Assembly: GCA_029007435.1 (NCBI GenBank)
Contig: JAQXHU010000009.1
Span: 40,035 to 104,034 of the forward strand
Reading direction: 5' to 3'
DNA from: Bacteroidales bacterium
GTDB lineage: Bacteria > Bacteroidota > Bacteroidia > Bacteroidales > UBA932
DNA length: 64,000 nt
A program made the position numbers and the translations under genes. This document shows positions 26,293-35,485 of the stretch, one piece after another (positions within the stretch are counted from its first letter, which is position 1; each line of letters opens with the position of its first letter). The notes beneath the pieces were generated by a model that saw only the letters and a list, made by a program, of their open reading frames with translations, was not told the DNA's origin and searched no databases.

Positions 26293-27966
26293 CTATTCAG
26301 GACGGTATGAGTCTTTCAGCACTGTCGTGCGGTTGAACACCGGATGTTCTGGCGTGCTGTCAGGATCCTTGAAATAATAGCCCACTCGCTCGAACTGGAC
26401 AGCAATGCCTGAATTGTCCTCAAGCAGGGCCGGCTCGGCATATCCTTTGGCAACGACAAGGGACTGCGGATTCAGGAAATCCTTGTAGTCTTTGTCCTCA
26501 GGGATGTCGTTCATATTGGCCTGGGTGAACAGCCTGTCATACAGACGCAACTCGATTTCCTTGGCATATTCTGTTGAAACCCAATGTATTGTGCCCTTTA
26601 CGCTGCGCCATTCTCCTCCACCCGGACGAGTTGAAGGATCATAAGTGCATTTCAGCTCAATGACATTGCCATCTGCATCTTTCACAACCTCCTCGCATTT
26701 GATGATATAGGTGTATTTAAGACGCACCTCTCCGCCCGGTTTCAGACGGAAGAATTTCTTCGGCGCATCTTCCATAAAGTCTGCGCGACTGATATACATT
26801 TCCCCGGTAAACGGAACCGGACGTTTCGCACCCTCAGGATCAGCTGGATTGAGGGGACAGTCAAACCACTCCACCTTGCCGGGCTCCCAGTTTGTCAGAG
26901 TGAGCTTGACCGGATCCTCGACTACCATATACCTGTTGGAACGGGCGTTGAGATCCTGGCGCACACACCATTCGAGAAGCTGGATGTCCATCAGCTGGTC
27001 ACGTTTTGAAACTCCGATTCTTTCGCAGAAACTCCTGAGCGCCTCCGGAGTGTAACCTCTTCTGCGCACACCGCAGAGCGTAGGCATACGAGGGTCATCC
27101 CATCCGCTCACAAGCTGTTTCTGGACAAGTTCCAGAAGTTTGCGCTTGCTCATCAAGGTATATGTGAGATTCAGCCTTGCGAATTCATACTGATGTGAAG
27201 GATAAATGTTCAGAGTCTTTATGAACCAGTCATACAGAGGACGGTGCACATCGAACTCAAGGGTGCAGATGGAATGGGTTATCTTCTCGATGGAGTCGCA
27301 CTGTCCGTGTGTATAGTCATACATCGGATAGATGCACCATTTGTCACCTGTGCGGTGATGGCTGGCGTGCTTGATTCTGTAAAGAATAGGGTCACGGAAC
27401 ATCATATTCGGGCTTGCCATATCTATCTTGGCCCTTAGCACTTTGGCTCCGTCTGGATATTTTCCCTCTTTCATCTCACGGAAAAGCTGAAGATTCTCCT
27501 CGACACTCCTGTTTCGGTACGGGCTCTCCGTTCCCGGCTTCTCCACAGTCCCCCTGCCCAAGCGGATTTCCTCCAAAGTCTGGTCGTCAACGTAGGCAAG
27601 TCCGTTCTTTATCATTTCCTCAGCCCATTCATACAGCTGATCGAAATAATCAGAAGCATATTTTTCCTTATCCCACTGGAAACCAAGCCATTTAATATCC
27701 TCTTTGATGGAATCCACATATTCAGTGTCCTCTTTGGTAGGATTAGTGTCATCGAACCGGAGATTGGTCTTTCCTCCGTATTTCTGCGCCAGGCCGAAAT
27801 TCAGGCAAATGCTCTTGGCGTGTCCAAGATGCAGATAGCCATTTGGCTCCGGAGGGAAACGGGTCAGGATGCTGTCCACTTTTCCGGACTTGAGGTCTGA
27901 CTCAATGATTTCTTCAAGGAAATTAAGTTTTTTAGGCTCAGCCGCCTCTTTCTTCACATCTTCCAT
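26293..27966 (-). CDS. glnS: Glutaminyl-tRNA synthetase
   Basis: This 557-residue class I synthetase shows the HIGH-type motif HLGHAKS after FPPEPNGYL (about residues 38-50), the KMSKS-type motif MSKRK, and a C-terminal two-barrel anticodon-binding region. The discriminating RFDDTNP motif is of GlnRS type. It charges tRNA-Gln with glutamine directly, so this organism need not use the transamidation route for glutamine. The ATG at 27966 is followed by a charged N-terminal extension of about 14 residues. It is convergent with asnB and divergent from yicC. Confidence 0.95.
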   Translation of the reverse strand: MEDVKKEAAEPKKLNFLEEIIESDLKSGKVDSILTRFPPEPNGYLHLGHAKSICLNFGLAQKYGGKTNLRFDDTNPTKEDTEYVDSIKEDIKWLGFQWDKEKYASDYFDQLYEWAEEMIKNGLAYVDDQTLEEIRLGRGTVEKPGTESPYRNRSVEENLQLFREMKEGKYPDGAKVLRAKIDMASPNMMFRDPILYRIKHASHHRTGDKWCIYPMYDYTHGQCDSIEKITHSICTLEFDVHRPLYDWFIKTLNIYPSHQYEFARLNLTYTLMSKRKLLELVQKQLVSGWDDPRMPTLCGVRRRGYTPEALRSFCERIGVSKRDQLMDIQLLEWCVRQDLNARSNRYMVVEDPVKLTLTNWEPGKVEWFDCPLNPADPEGAKRPVPFTGEMYISRADFMEDAPKKFFRLKPGGEVRLKYTYIIKCEEVVKDADGNVIELKCTYDPSTRPGGGEWRSVKGTIHWVSTEYAKEIELRLYDRLFTQANMNDIPEDKDYKDFLNPQSLVVAKGYAEPALLEDNSGIAVQFERVGYYFKDPDSTPEHPVFNRTTVLKDSYRPE

Positions 27967-28159
27967 ATATGTTCAATTTAAGTTCCGTTCTTCTTGCGGC
28001 CAATGCGCCGGCAGTTTGAGCCAACGACAGACCTGTTCAATACAGCCGGCTAATTTAAGAAAAAACCTCCAATAATGCGCAATCACAAGGTCCAAAAGTT
28101 CATAATCAAGATATTTTTAGTAATTTTGCATCATCTGAACAGATAAATTCGAGATACTT
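27967..28159. promoter_or_regulatory. Divergent glnS/yicC promoter region
   Basis: This 193-bp gene-free region holds TAATTTTG at 28121-28128, an exact -7 box for yicC without a clear -33 partner. On the minus strand TTGG, 19 bp and TAAATTGA (near 27973-27980) give a weak glnS promoter candidate. Two GCCGGC copies about 32 bp apart could form a 6-bp stem in the glnS leader. No Gln-rich leader frame is present. Confidence 0.4.
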
Positions 28160-29035
28160 ATGATAAAATCAATGACCGGCTACGGCAAGGCCGAGGCTTG
28201 TCTGGAGACAGGCAAGCTAACAGTGGAAATCCGGACGCTGAACGGGAAATCAGCTGACATCAATATCAAGACTCCCCTCCTGCCAAAAGACAAAGAGCTT
28301 TTGATCAGGCAGAAACTTTCAGAGAAGCTGCATCGCGGAACTATTGATTTCTTCATCAGTTTCGAGGCCAATGCAGTTTCTTCCGCAAAGAAAATCAATG
28401 CGGAACTCGCCGGAGAGTATTTCCGCCAGATTGCGGAGATCAGCGCGAATCTCGGTCTCAAGAACGACTCCGCCCTTTATCTTGCCAGCATACTCAGATT
28501 TCCTGACATCATTGACAACAGCCGCCAGGATGTCATCAATGACGGGAACTGGCCGGAAGTGGAAAATGCGATTGACCGCACTATTGAACTGACTTGCGAA
28601 TACCGCGGGAAAGAAGGTGCAGCCCTATACAAGGACGTAACCTCAAGGGTAAAGAAGATTCTCGAACTCGAAGATGAAGTCGAAACCTTTGACGGTGAGC
28701 GCATTGCCACTGTCAGGGCAAAATTCGGCAAAGCGCTCGAAGAACTCGGGCTGAAACCTGACCCGAGCCGTTTCGAGGAGGAAATGATATACTACCTCGA
28801 AAAATTTGATGTCAACGAGGAGAAGGTGCGTCTCCGCCAGCATTGCAAGTATTTTATGGACACGATTGACGGAGAACCATATCCTGGAAAGAAGCTCGGC
28901 TTCATCATTCAGGAGATGGGGCGTGAAATAAACACCACCGGATCCAAAGCGAATCATGCCGGGATACAGAAGGTGGTGGTCAAGATGAAAGACGAACTCG
29001 AGAAAATCCGCGAGCAGTCAATGAATATTCTGTAA
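28160..29035 (+). CDS. yicC: YicC-family endoribonuclease
   Basis: This 291-residue protein begins MIKSMTGYGKAE and carries the EIRTLNGKSADI block, both typical YicC N-terminal motifs. The C-terminal DUF1732 region includes EEKVRLRQHCKYF, GKKLGFIIQEMGREINTTGSKA and the final EKIREQSMNIL. YicC proteins are metal-dependent endoribonucleases, and in E. coli YicC promotes degradation of a small RNA. Targets in Bacteroidota are unknown. It is a single plus-strand gene, convergent with the DeoR regulator. In many genomes yicC precedes gmk, but here gmk is about 30 kb away. Confidence 0.94.
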   Translation: MIKSMTGYGKAEACLETGKLTVEIRTLNGKSADINIKTPLLPKDKELLIRQKLSEKLHRGTIDFFISFEANAVSSAKKINAELAGEYFRQIAEISANLGLKNDSALYLASILRFPDIIDNSRQDVINDGNWPEVENAIDRTIELTCEYRGKEGAALYKDVTSRVKKILELEDEVETFDGERIATVRAKFGKALEELGLKPDPSRFEEEMIYYLEKFDVNEEKVRLRQHCKYFMDTIDGEPYPGKKLGFIIQEMGREINTTGSKANHAGIQKVVVKMKDELEKIREQSMNIL

Positions 29036-29061
29036 AACCGAGTTGATATCTGAAATTCACA

Positions 29062-29099
29062 AAGTGACTGTCATCCCTTTGAGGAGACCACAGTCACTT
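29062..29099. terminator. Hairpin at the convergent yicC/deoR-type ends
   Basis: AAGTGACTGT (29062-29071) and ACAGTCACTT (29090-29099) form a perfect 10-bp inverted repeat with an 18-base loop. It overlaps the last codons and the stop of the DeoR gene. T-runs on either side are weak, so it may be a bidirectional terminator or an RNA-stabilising hairpin. Confidence 0.5.
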
Positions 29100-29877
29100 C
29101 GATGCCCATATCCTGGAAACTCTCGAGATACATCTGAGGGATAGCGTCATCAGTGATGATTCTGTCAATCTCGCTCAAATCGCAAATCTTGCTGAAGCCC
29201 TTCTTACCGAACTTGGTACTGTCCACAAGCAGGACCGTCTGCTGTGATGTGCTCATCATCATACGGTTCAGGTTGGCCTCCATCATATTCGTCGTTGTGA
29301 TCCCGAACTCCAGGTCAACGCCGTCGGCTCCCATGAAAAGCAGGCTGCAGTTGAAATACTTGAGCATATCCTCAGCGAACGATCCGACTACGGACACGGA
29401 ACTCTCACGGACCATACCGCCCAGCTGCACCACATCAATGCCCTTATTCTGGGAAAGCATTGAAGAAGCTGACACAGAAGCAGATATCACTGTAATGTTC
29501 TTCTTGTCGACCAATTCCTTTGCAGTATAAAGAATAGTGGTTCCAGATGCGATGAGAATGGAGTCGTGCTCATTCACAAGTTTCGCAGCCATCTTTCCTA
29601 TAGCCCTCTTTTCGAGGACCATCTGTTTTTCCTTCTCATTAATGTGACGGTCACCGATATATGGACTGATTGGAATAGCCCTTCCGTGTGTGCGGTACAG
29701 TTTGTTCTGCTTTTCCAGCACCGAAAGGTCTTTTCTGATAGTCACTTCTGAGACTGAAAGCCGCTCTGAAAGGTCAGCCACAGAGACACTTCCCTGGAGC
29801 TGAAGGATGTCGAGTATAGATTTGTGCCGCGTTGACAAAGACTCGGACTCGGAGTTGAATTTCTGTGAATTATCCAT
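29071..29877 (-). CDS. DeoR/GlpR-family transcriptional regulator
   Basis: This is a 268-residue protein. Residues about 20-75 form the DeoR winged helix-turn-helix (VSVADLSERLSVSEVTIRKDLSVLE). The C-terminal sensor domain is of the phosphosugar-isomerase-like DeoRC type (ILIASGTTI, then FMGADGVDLEFGIT and LLVDSTKFGKKGFSKI). Such regulators usually respond to phosphorylated sugars. It lies 17 bp after the metallophosphatase gene, so it may share the ridA-holA-ABC-nucleotidase transcript. Its effector and targets cannot be read from the sequence. Confidence 0.88.
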   Translation of the reverse strand: MDNSQKFNSESESLSTRHKSILDILQLQGSVSVADLSERLSVSEVTIRKDLSVLEKQNKLYRTHGRAIPISPYIGDRHINEKEKQMVLEKRAIGKMAAKLVNEHDSILIASGTTILYTAKELVDKKNITVISASVSASSMLSQNKGIDVVQLGGMVRESSVSVVGSFAEDMLKYFNCSLLFMGADGVDLEFGITTTNMMEANLNRMMMSTSQQTVLLVDSTKFGKKGFSKICDLSEIDRIITDDAIPQMYLESFQDMGIEVTVVSSKG

Positions 29878-29894
29878 ATCTGTGCTATTAATTA

Positions 29895-30725
29895 TTATTT
29901 TCTTGTGACTCTCAGGCAGGCCGTCTGGATGCCCCAGCAGCCGTTCTGGACAATCGGAACAGGAGTACCGTCAAGATTCCTCACATATACAACTTCCTTG
30001 AGGAACGTATGGGAATGTCCGCCGACCACCAGGTCGATATTCCTGGTCGCCTTTACAAGGTCAGGATCAGTGAATTTCTCTCCGCTGAAGCCTAAATGCG
30101 TAAGGGCGACAACCATATCGCATTTCTCTGTATTCTTCAGATAATCAGCCCATTTATTGGCAGTCTCAACATCATCCAGCTTCGGTATCCTGTCGGCGAT
30201 TGTCCTGTCCACGACTGTGGTGATGTCTGTAAGCAGCCCGAATATTCCTATCTTCATACCCGCCTTGCGTACTATGACATAAGGCTTCACATAGCGGCCA
30301 AGTTCAAAAAGCGAGAAGTCATAATTGGCGCAGACCACAGGGCATTTCAAGAACTTCAACCTTCTTGCAAGTTCGTCGAGGCCGTTGTCAAACTCGTGAT
30401 TGCCGAGAGTCACGGCGTCATATTTCATCGCATTGATGAGATCAATTTCAACATCGCCTTTGAGCAGAGTGAAATACGAAGTTCCCTGGCTGAAATCGCC
30501 TGCGTGAAGCAGCAACACATTCCTGCGGCCCACCGCAGTGCGTACGCTGTCAACGTAAGCCGCGCGCTCGATGACTCCTCCGTGCCCGGCCTCCTCACCT
30601 GAACGGACAGGCTCAAGATGACTGTGGGTGTCGTTGAAATGCAGGACGACAAGTTCCTGCGAATAAGCGCTGAATGCGGCGATGAGAAGCGCTATGCCTG
30701 ATAAGAATGTTTTTCTCATAATCAT
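29895..30725 (-). CDS. 5'-nucleotidase/UshA-type metallophosphatase domain protein
   Basis: This 276-residue secreted protein has a signal peptide ending near AYSQ. It contains the calcineurin-like metal motifs in order: LHFNDTHSHL, HAGDFSQG, LGNHEFDNG, ALTHLGFSG and GGHSHTF. This is the catalytic half of UshA-like periplasmic 5'-nucleotidases. The substrate-specificity half is missing and is encoded by the gene directly upstream, which it overlaps by 4 bp (ATGA arrangement). A second ATG at 30719 gives a tighter signal peptide. The pair probably works together to dephosphorylate nucleotides in the periplasm, but a physical complex is inferred only. Confidence 0.88.
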   Translation of the reverse strand: MIMRKTFLSGIALLIAAFSAYSQELVVLHFNDTHSHLEPVRSGEEAGHGGVIERAAYVDSVRTAVGRRNVLLLHAGDFSQGTSYFTLLKGDVEIDLINAMKYDAVTLGNHEFDNGLDELARRLKFLKCPVVCANYDFSLFELGRYVKPYVIVRKAGMKIGIFGLLTDITTVVDRTIADRIPKLDDVETANKWADYLKNTEKCDMVVALTHLGFSGEKFTDPDLVKATRNIDLVVGGHSHTFLKEVVYVRNLDGTPVPIVQNGCWGIQTACLRVTRK

Positions 30726-31558
30726 TTGACGATTTTCACACGGCCATCAGCCTTGTATTCAATAGGTTTGCCCTCAGCTGTGAGTTTCCTGACATAAGGA
30801 AGAATCACATCGATGATATATTGGTCGAATATAGTGAGGTGTTTTGCATTCCTTGCGATGGAAAGCCCGTCGCCTCCGTCAAGCAGGAAACTTATGGTGG
30901 CCACGCCGTATATCCTGTCATCATCCAGGGGTTCTCCGCCAATCTCGGCAGAAAGCAGTTCGCCCCTCTTTGTAGCCACGCATCTGACTCCGCCTATCAC
31001 CTGCCATCCTTTTTTGGCCATTGTCTCCAGAATGACCCTGATGTCCCTTCCTTCAAGTTCGAGATAGCATACATTATTCTTGAACGGGAACATAGACATT
31101 ATGTCATCAAGAAGCACATCCCCTTTGGGCATATCCACCCTGATGCCACCGAAGTTGGTGAAACCGATATCCACTTTCTTTCCGGCAAGTGCCTCACATT
31201 CAACCATCAGCACGTCAATGAACCAGTTGGACAACGCACATTCCGGCTTCTTCCTGATCATTGCCTCCGAGGAATATGCAATCACTTTCTTCACCTCGGA
31301 CATTTCAGGCTGCACTCCGAGCATTATCTTAGCGGCCCTTGTAACGGAACCGCCACGGAACACCTTGCCTGATGGCGAATAGTATCTGCCGCCGCGCACA
31401 CTGCCCATAGCTTCTTCTATATCATCAGCTCCTGACGACCTTACCCCTGTCATAGAACCATTGACAGGAGACAAAGTCCAATCGTATCTGAAGCCGTTCT
31501 GGGCAGATGCGCAGAGCACTGCCAGAAACGCAGCGGCCGCACACAGAAACATTCTCAT
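30722..31558 (-). CDS. 5'-nucleotidase C-terminal domain protein
   Basis: This 278-residue protein has a signal peptide (MRMFLCAAAAFLAVLCASAQ). After a linker of about 90 residues it carries the 5_nucleotid_C domain that binds the nucleoside in UshA-like enzymes. The recognisable blocks are ALSNWFIDVL, DIGFTNFGGIRVDMPKG, FPFKNNVCYLELEGRDIR and FLLDGGDGL. It lacks the metallophosphatase half, which lies downstream as a separate gene. The order of the two halves is reversed compared with single-chain UshA. It starts 2 bp after the ABC permease stop. Confidence 0.88.
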   Translation of the reverse strand: MRMFLCAAAAFLAVLCASAQNGFRYDWTLSPVNGSMTGVRSSGADDIEEAMGSVRGGRYYSPSGKVFRGGSVTRAAKIMLGVQPEMSEVKKVIAYSSEAMIRKKPECALSNWFIDVLMVECEALAGKKVDIGFTNFGGIRVDMPKGDVLLDDIMSMFPFKNNVCYLELEGRDIRVILETMAKKGWQVIGGVRCVATKRGELLSAEIGGEPLDDDRIYGVATISFLLDGGDGLSIARNAKHLTIFDQYIIDVILPYVRKLTAEGKPIEYKADGRVKIVK

Positions 31559-31560
31559 AA

Positions 31561-32961
31561 CTATTTCATTTTAAGCCATTTCCACAAATCCTTGAATGTG
31601 GATTTCTTGCCGAACATCAGTATTCCGACTTTGTATATCTTCGCCGATATCCAGGCGCACCCGAAGAAAGACGCTATGAGAATCACCAGCGACAGGACTA
31701 TCTCCCAGGTCTTGACGCCGAACAGAACCCTCGTCAGCATCACCATAGGGGATGTGAACGGAATCATAGACGCCCAGAATACAACGCCGCTGTCAGGTGC
31801 CTTGTAAACAAACATCGCAATGAAGAAACCGATCATCAGCGGTACTGTCAAAGGCAAAACAAGCTGGTTGCTGTCCGCCTCATTCTCCACAGCTGACCCG
31901 ATAGCGGCGAAAAGCGACGCATAAAGCAGGTATCCGAATATGAAGAACAGGATAAAGACGACTATGAGCCTTGCATAGTTTATACTCTTCAATGTACTGA
32001 AAATCACTGACATTTCAGAAGGCTGGGTGGCTAATGAGTCAAACGGTGCAACGGTCTGGTCGATCAATGAAGACATATCAGGGACAGCGCCTTCAGGCAA
32101 CTGGGACGTCATCCCGGACAGCTGCGCCGTAGGATCTGCCGCAACACCCATATCCATCAATCCCGCTCCGGTGATTCCGCTTACTACCGCAAGAATAAGG
32201 ACTGTCAGCACTATCCACATAAAGAACTGTGTCAGGGCGACCATCGCGACTCCGACAATCTTGCCGAACAGCAGTTCAGTAGCTTTCACAGATGATACAA
32301 GGACCTCAACGACCCTGCTGGACTTCTCTTCAATCACACTGGACATCACCATTCCGCAGAACATAGAGATGAACATATAAATAATCATTCCAAGCACAAG
32401 TGAGAGCATCATATAAAGTCCTGACTCACTGAGCGTCTCATTGCCGGACTCGTCCATCTGGTATGATACGAGGCGTACATCAGGCTTGACATCCTCCATT
32501 ATCTGCTCAAGGCCGTCAATGCCATAAGATGCGATGCGGTACTGCTCCACGGCGTCATTTATCTGTCTCTCGATATCACCCGTCATATCCACGCCAAGCG
32601 GTTTTCCAGAATATGTCATAGCGTTCACTGTCTTGCGAGCGGTGTCAAGAGGGGATATTGAAAGCAGCACATCCATACCAAGGCTGTCGAGAGAGGCCTT
32701 GATGGCAGCCGGATCAACTCCTGAAAACTCCGTGAATGTCACAGTCTTGGTGTCAGACAGCGCGGATGCGACGATACCGGACTGGTCAACCACGGCAATT
32801 TTCTTGGCCTCCTCCTTGGCCATCACCATAATCAGGGACGGCAGCGTGCAAAGGGCCGCAAAAAGAATAGGCACCAGGAAGGTGGCGATAATGAATGACT
32901 TTTTCTTGACACGGGTCAGATATTCGCGTTTGATGATGATATTGACAATATGCAGATTCAT
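31561..32961 (-). CDS. ABC-2-type exporter permease (NatB-like)
   Basis: This is a 466-residue membrane protein. A first membrane helix (IIATFLVPILFAALCTL) is followed by a large extracytoplasmic domain of about 170 residues. A cluster of five or six helices fills the rest (MSLVLGMIIYMFISMFCGMV through LVILIASFFGCAWISA). The MSSVIEEKSSRVVEVLVSS block is typical of NatB/ABC-2 permeases, which export sodium or unknown small substrates. It pairs with the ATPase gene 17 bp upstream. The substrate is unknown. Confidence 0.9.
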   Translation of the reverse strand: MNLHIVNIIIKREYLTRVKKKSFIIATFLVPILFAALCTLPSLIMVMAKEEAKKIAVVDQSGIVASALSDTKTVTFTEFSGVDPAAIKASLDSLGMDVLLSISPLDTARKTVNAMTYSGKPLGVDMTGDIERQINDAVEQYRIASYGIDGLEQIMEDVKPDVRLVSYQMDESGNETLSESGLYMMLSLVLGMIIYMFISMFCGMVMSSVIEEKSSRVVEVLVSSVKATELLFGKIVGVAMVALTQFFMWIVLTVLILAVVSGITGAGLMDMGVAADPTAQLSGMTSQLPEGAVPDMSSLIDQTVAPFDSLATQPSEMSVIFSTLKSINYARLIVVFILFFIFGYLLYASLFAAIGSAVENEADSNQLVLPLTVPLMIGFFIAMFVYKAPDSGVVFWASMIPFTSPMVMLTRVLFGVKTWEIVLSLVILIASFFGCAWISAKIYKVGILMFGKKSTFKDLWKWLKMK

Positions 32962-32978
32962 AATAGTTCCTCCAGATT

Positions 32979-33893
32979 TTATTCGCCTTCAGTGACAAGT
33001 TTGATGAATATGTCATTCATTCGTGGAAGCAGTTCCTTGAAAGAGTTCACACTCACGTCTGTGGACAGAATCGCTGCAAGCACTTCATTCGCGGCCACAC
33101 CATTTTCCAGAGAAAGCACTGCGGTATGACGACCTGCATCATTCTGGTCCGACAGGACAGAGAAAACACCTTCAGCTGACTGAACAGGAGACTCAGAAGT
33201 GTAAACAAGTTCAACATTGTTGTTTCCGTACTTTCTCCGTATCTCGTCAACGCCTCCGGTTATGACCAGCTTTGATTTGTCAATCAATGCGATATCATCG
33301 CACAACTCCTCCACTGACTCCATATTGTGAGTGGAGAGGATGATAGTGGCGCCCTCTTCCTTGAGTGCAAGAATCTCCTTCCGGATAAGTTCGGCATTGA
33401 CCGGGTCGAAACCGCTGAACGGCTCGTCCAAGATCATCAGGGACGGTTTGTGCACCACTGTTGTGATGAACTGGAGCTTCTGGGCCATGCCTTTCGACAA
33501 CTCCTCAACTTTCTTCTTCCACCAGTCCTGGATGCCGAATTTGATGAACCATTTCTTCAGCTCGTTCTGCGCGTCCCTTGCGCTCATTCCTTTCAGCTGG
33601 GCGAGGTACATAGCCTGGTCCCCCACCTCCATCTTGCGGTAAAGTCCACGCTCCTCAGGCAGATAGCCGATTTTCTCGACATCCCGCTGAGTAATAGGAC
33701 GTCCGTCGAAAAGCACTTCTCCCGAATTCGGGATTGTTATCCTGTTTATAATCCTGATAGTCGTTGTCTTGCCTGCGCCGTTCGGCCCTAAAAGTCCGAA
33801 AATACGGCCTTTCGGAATATCAAGGCTCACGTGGTCAAGAGCCACTTTCTCCCCGAAACTTTTGCAGATTTCCCTGCACTCAATTAATCCCAT
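32979..33893 (-). CDS. ABC transporter ATP-binding subunit (NatA-like)
   Basis: This 304-residue ATPase has Walker A GPNGAGKTT, the signature LSKGMAQKLQF, Walker B LMILDEPFSGFDP and the switch His in STHNMESVEE. It has a C-terminal regulatory extension of about 85 residues. The modified signature (LSKGM in place of LSGGQ) is common in the NatA group. It provides energy for the ABC-2 permease encoded 17 bp downstream. It lies 22 bp after holA in the same run of genes. Confidence 0.92.
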   Translation of the reverse strand: MGLIECREICKSFGEKVALDHVSLDIPKGRIFGLLGPNGAGKTTTIRIINRITIPNSGEVLFDGRPITQRDVEKIGYLPEERGLYRKMEVGDQAMYLAQLKGMSARDAQNELKKWFIKFGIQDWWKKKVEELSKGMAQKLQFITTVVHKPSLMILDEPFSGFDPVNAELIRKEILALKEEGATIILSTHNMESVEELCDDIALIDKSKLVITGGVDEIRRKYGNNNVELVYTSESPVQSAEGVFSVLSDQNDAGRHTAVLSLENGVAANEVLAAILSTDVSVNSFKELLPRMNDIFIKLVTEGE

Positions 33894-33915
33894 AGTATTG
33901 TTCCATTAATTTGTT

Positions 33916-34953
33916 TCAAGCCAAAATCTTGGTGACCAGCTCTACAAGCAGTTCGTCCTGGCCAGCTTCTCCGCACTCCCCTCCCTTGCCTTTGAAGTCA
34001 TATTCCTCCAACAAAGATATTATCCTCATCAATTTTCCCGGTGAATAATTCCGCACAGCAGTGTCATATTCATCAAGGAAGAAAGGATTGACACCAAGAA
34101 GCCTTGCCTTGTCAGCACGCGGCATCGAAGGATTCCTGCGCAAAGCCGCCCCATATTTCAATATCCTGTAGAAATGAGTGAATATAGGCGCCACCGCCAT
34201 CGGCATTGCGAACTTCGGCCCGGAACCGATATATGCGGCAATCCTCAACGCTTTCTGAACTCTTCTGTAGGACAATTCTTTAGTAAGTTCGAATATACTG
34301 AACTCACGGCTGATTCCGACATTCTTCTCCACGTCTGAAGCCGTGACCCGTTTTGTGCCATCCGGCAGGCTCTTCATCATTTTGTCCGTTTCAAGGGCTA
34401 TCTTGCCAAGATCAGCACCTGCGTATTCGGACATCAGGGCTGCCGCATCAGGAGCGATTTCCAGTCCCTTGGACTTGTAATACGCACTGATCCATTCAGG
34501 CATCTCATAGTCCCTCAACTGAGGAGAATCAAGCACCACTCCATTCTTGGAGACATTCTTGTACAAGCTTCTGCGTTTGTCCGCCGATGCTCCGTGCATA
34601 AGAATGACCAGAACGGTGGAATCGAGAGGCTCTGCCGCATACACTCCAAGGTCCTCCACGGTCTTCATATTCTGTGCCTCCTTCAGCACTACAAGGCGGC
34701 GCTCCGCCATCATCGGATAGCTTCTTGCGTCCGAAGCCACAGTCCCTGCATCCGTATCAAGGCCGTAATATATTGACTGATTGAAATCTCTCTCATTAAC
34801 CGACAATGCGTTCTTGATTATCTCATCGCATACAAGGTCGGGATAATAGGGTTCAGATCCCATAAGCAGATATACCGGAGCGAAGACGCCGTTTCTGGCA
34901 TCCTGGATTATCTTACGGCATTGCCCCTCTATATCAGCATATCCTTTAGCCAT
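33916..34953 (-). CDS. holA: DNA polymerase III delta subunit
   Basis: This 345-residue protein matches the delta-subunit family: an N-terminal VYLLMGSEPYYPDLVCDEI block (a degenerate P-loop region), an AAA-like middle domain, and a C-terminal helical collar domain ending in DELLVELVTKIL. The delta subunit opens the sliding clamp within the clamp loader. It lies 5 bp after ridA. Sequence conservation in HolA is low, but length, order and motifs agree. Confidence 0.9.
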   Translation of the reverse strand: MAKGYADIEGQCRKIIQDARNGVFAPVYLLMGSEPYYPDLVCDEIIKNALSVNERDFNQSIYYGLDTDAGTVASDARSYPMMAERRLVVLKEAQNMKTVEDLGVYAAEPLDSTVLVILMHGASADKRRSLYKNVSKNGVVLDSPQLRDYEMPEWISAYYKSKGLEIAPDAAALMSEYAGADLGKIALETDKMMKSLPDGTKRVTASDVEKNVGISREFSIFELTKELSYRRVQKALRIAAYIGSGPKFAMPMAVAPIFTHFYRILKYGAALRRNPSMPRADKARLLGVNPFFLDEYDTAVRNYSPGKLMRIISLLEEYDFKGKGGECGEAGQDELLVELVTKILA

Positions 34954-34958
34954 CCCGA

Positions 34959-35333
34959 TTATCTCGCTGCAATGACCTCAATCTCAATAAGGGCTCCTTT
35001 CGGAAGAGCCTTTACCGCAACAGCGGAACGGGCCGGATAAGGCTTGGAGAAGAACTGGGCATAGACTTCATTCATATCGGCAAAATCCGACATATCTGCA
35101 AGGAACACAGTGGTTTTCACCACATTGGAATAATCCAGCCCTGCCTCTGAAAGAATAGCTCCGACGTTGGCAAGTGACTGGCGGGCCTGCTCTTTCACAC
35201 CGCCTTCAGGGAAAGCTCCAGTGACAGGATCAACCGGCAGCTGGCCAGAGAGATAAACGAATCCGTTGGCTTCCACCGCCTGGCTGTACGGTCCGATTGC
35301 GGCCGGCGCATTTTTAGTATCAATCTGTTTCAT
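34959..35333 (-). CDS. ridA: RidA-family enamine/imine deaminase
   Basis: At 124 residues this is the normal size for RidA. It starts [20 protein letters not shown], with [10 protein letters not shown] and the C-terminal [22 protein letters not shown], which carries the conserved Arg that binds the substrate carboxylate. RidA hydrolyses reactive enamines such as 2-aminoacrylate released by PLP enzymes. The longer frame (to 35399) crosses the promoter and is rejected in favour of the ATG at 35333. A TATATTTG box at 35363-35356 (minus) lies 22 bp upstream. Confidence 0.94.
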   Translation of the reverse strand: MKQIDTKNAPAAIGPYSQAVEANGFVYLSGQLPVDPVTGAFPEGGVKEQARQSLANVGAILSEAGLDYSNVVKTTVFLADMSDFADMNEVYAQFFSKPYPARSAVAVKALPKGALIEIEVIAAR

Positions 35334-35355
35334 TCTACGTACGTATGTATTTTGA

Positions 35356-35363
35356 CAAATATA
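35356..35363 (-). promoter_or_regulatory. -7 box of the ridA-holA operon
   Basis: TATATTTG on the minus strand exactly matches TAnnTTTG, 22 bp before the ridA ATG. A TTG box at the expected spacing is not evident, so confidence is moderate. Confidence 0.5.
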
Positions 35364-35406
35364 ACTCTTTTTCACTCTTTCATAAAATTTTTGCGCCAAA
35401 ATATAT

Positions 35407-35461
35407 TATAAAAACAAGACAGCCATTCCGTTTCCTGCAAACAGGCTGACGGGATGGCTGT
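35407..35461 (-). terminator. Intrinsic terminator of the GDPD-GH31 gene
   Basis: On the minus strand ACAGCCATCCCGT (35461-35449) pairs with ACGGAATGGCTGT (35431-35419) with a single mismatch. An inner CCTG/CAGG hairpin sits within the loop, and CTTGTTTTTATA follows the stem. It starts 24 bp past the gene's stop codon. Confidence 0.85.
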
Positions 35462-35485
35462 ACAAAACTATATTAGACTACAGCG

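Noticed and set aside
27967..28159. Possible Gln-rich leader peptide for glnS by analogy with asnB
   Set aside because: The minus-strand leader has only a few very short frames with at most one Gln codon, and there is no terminator.
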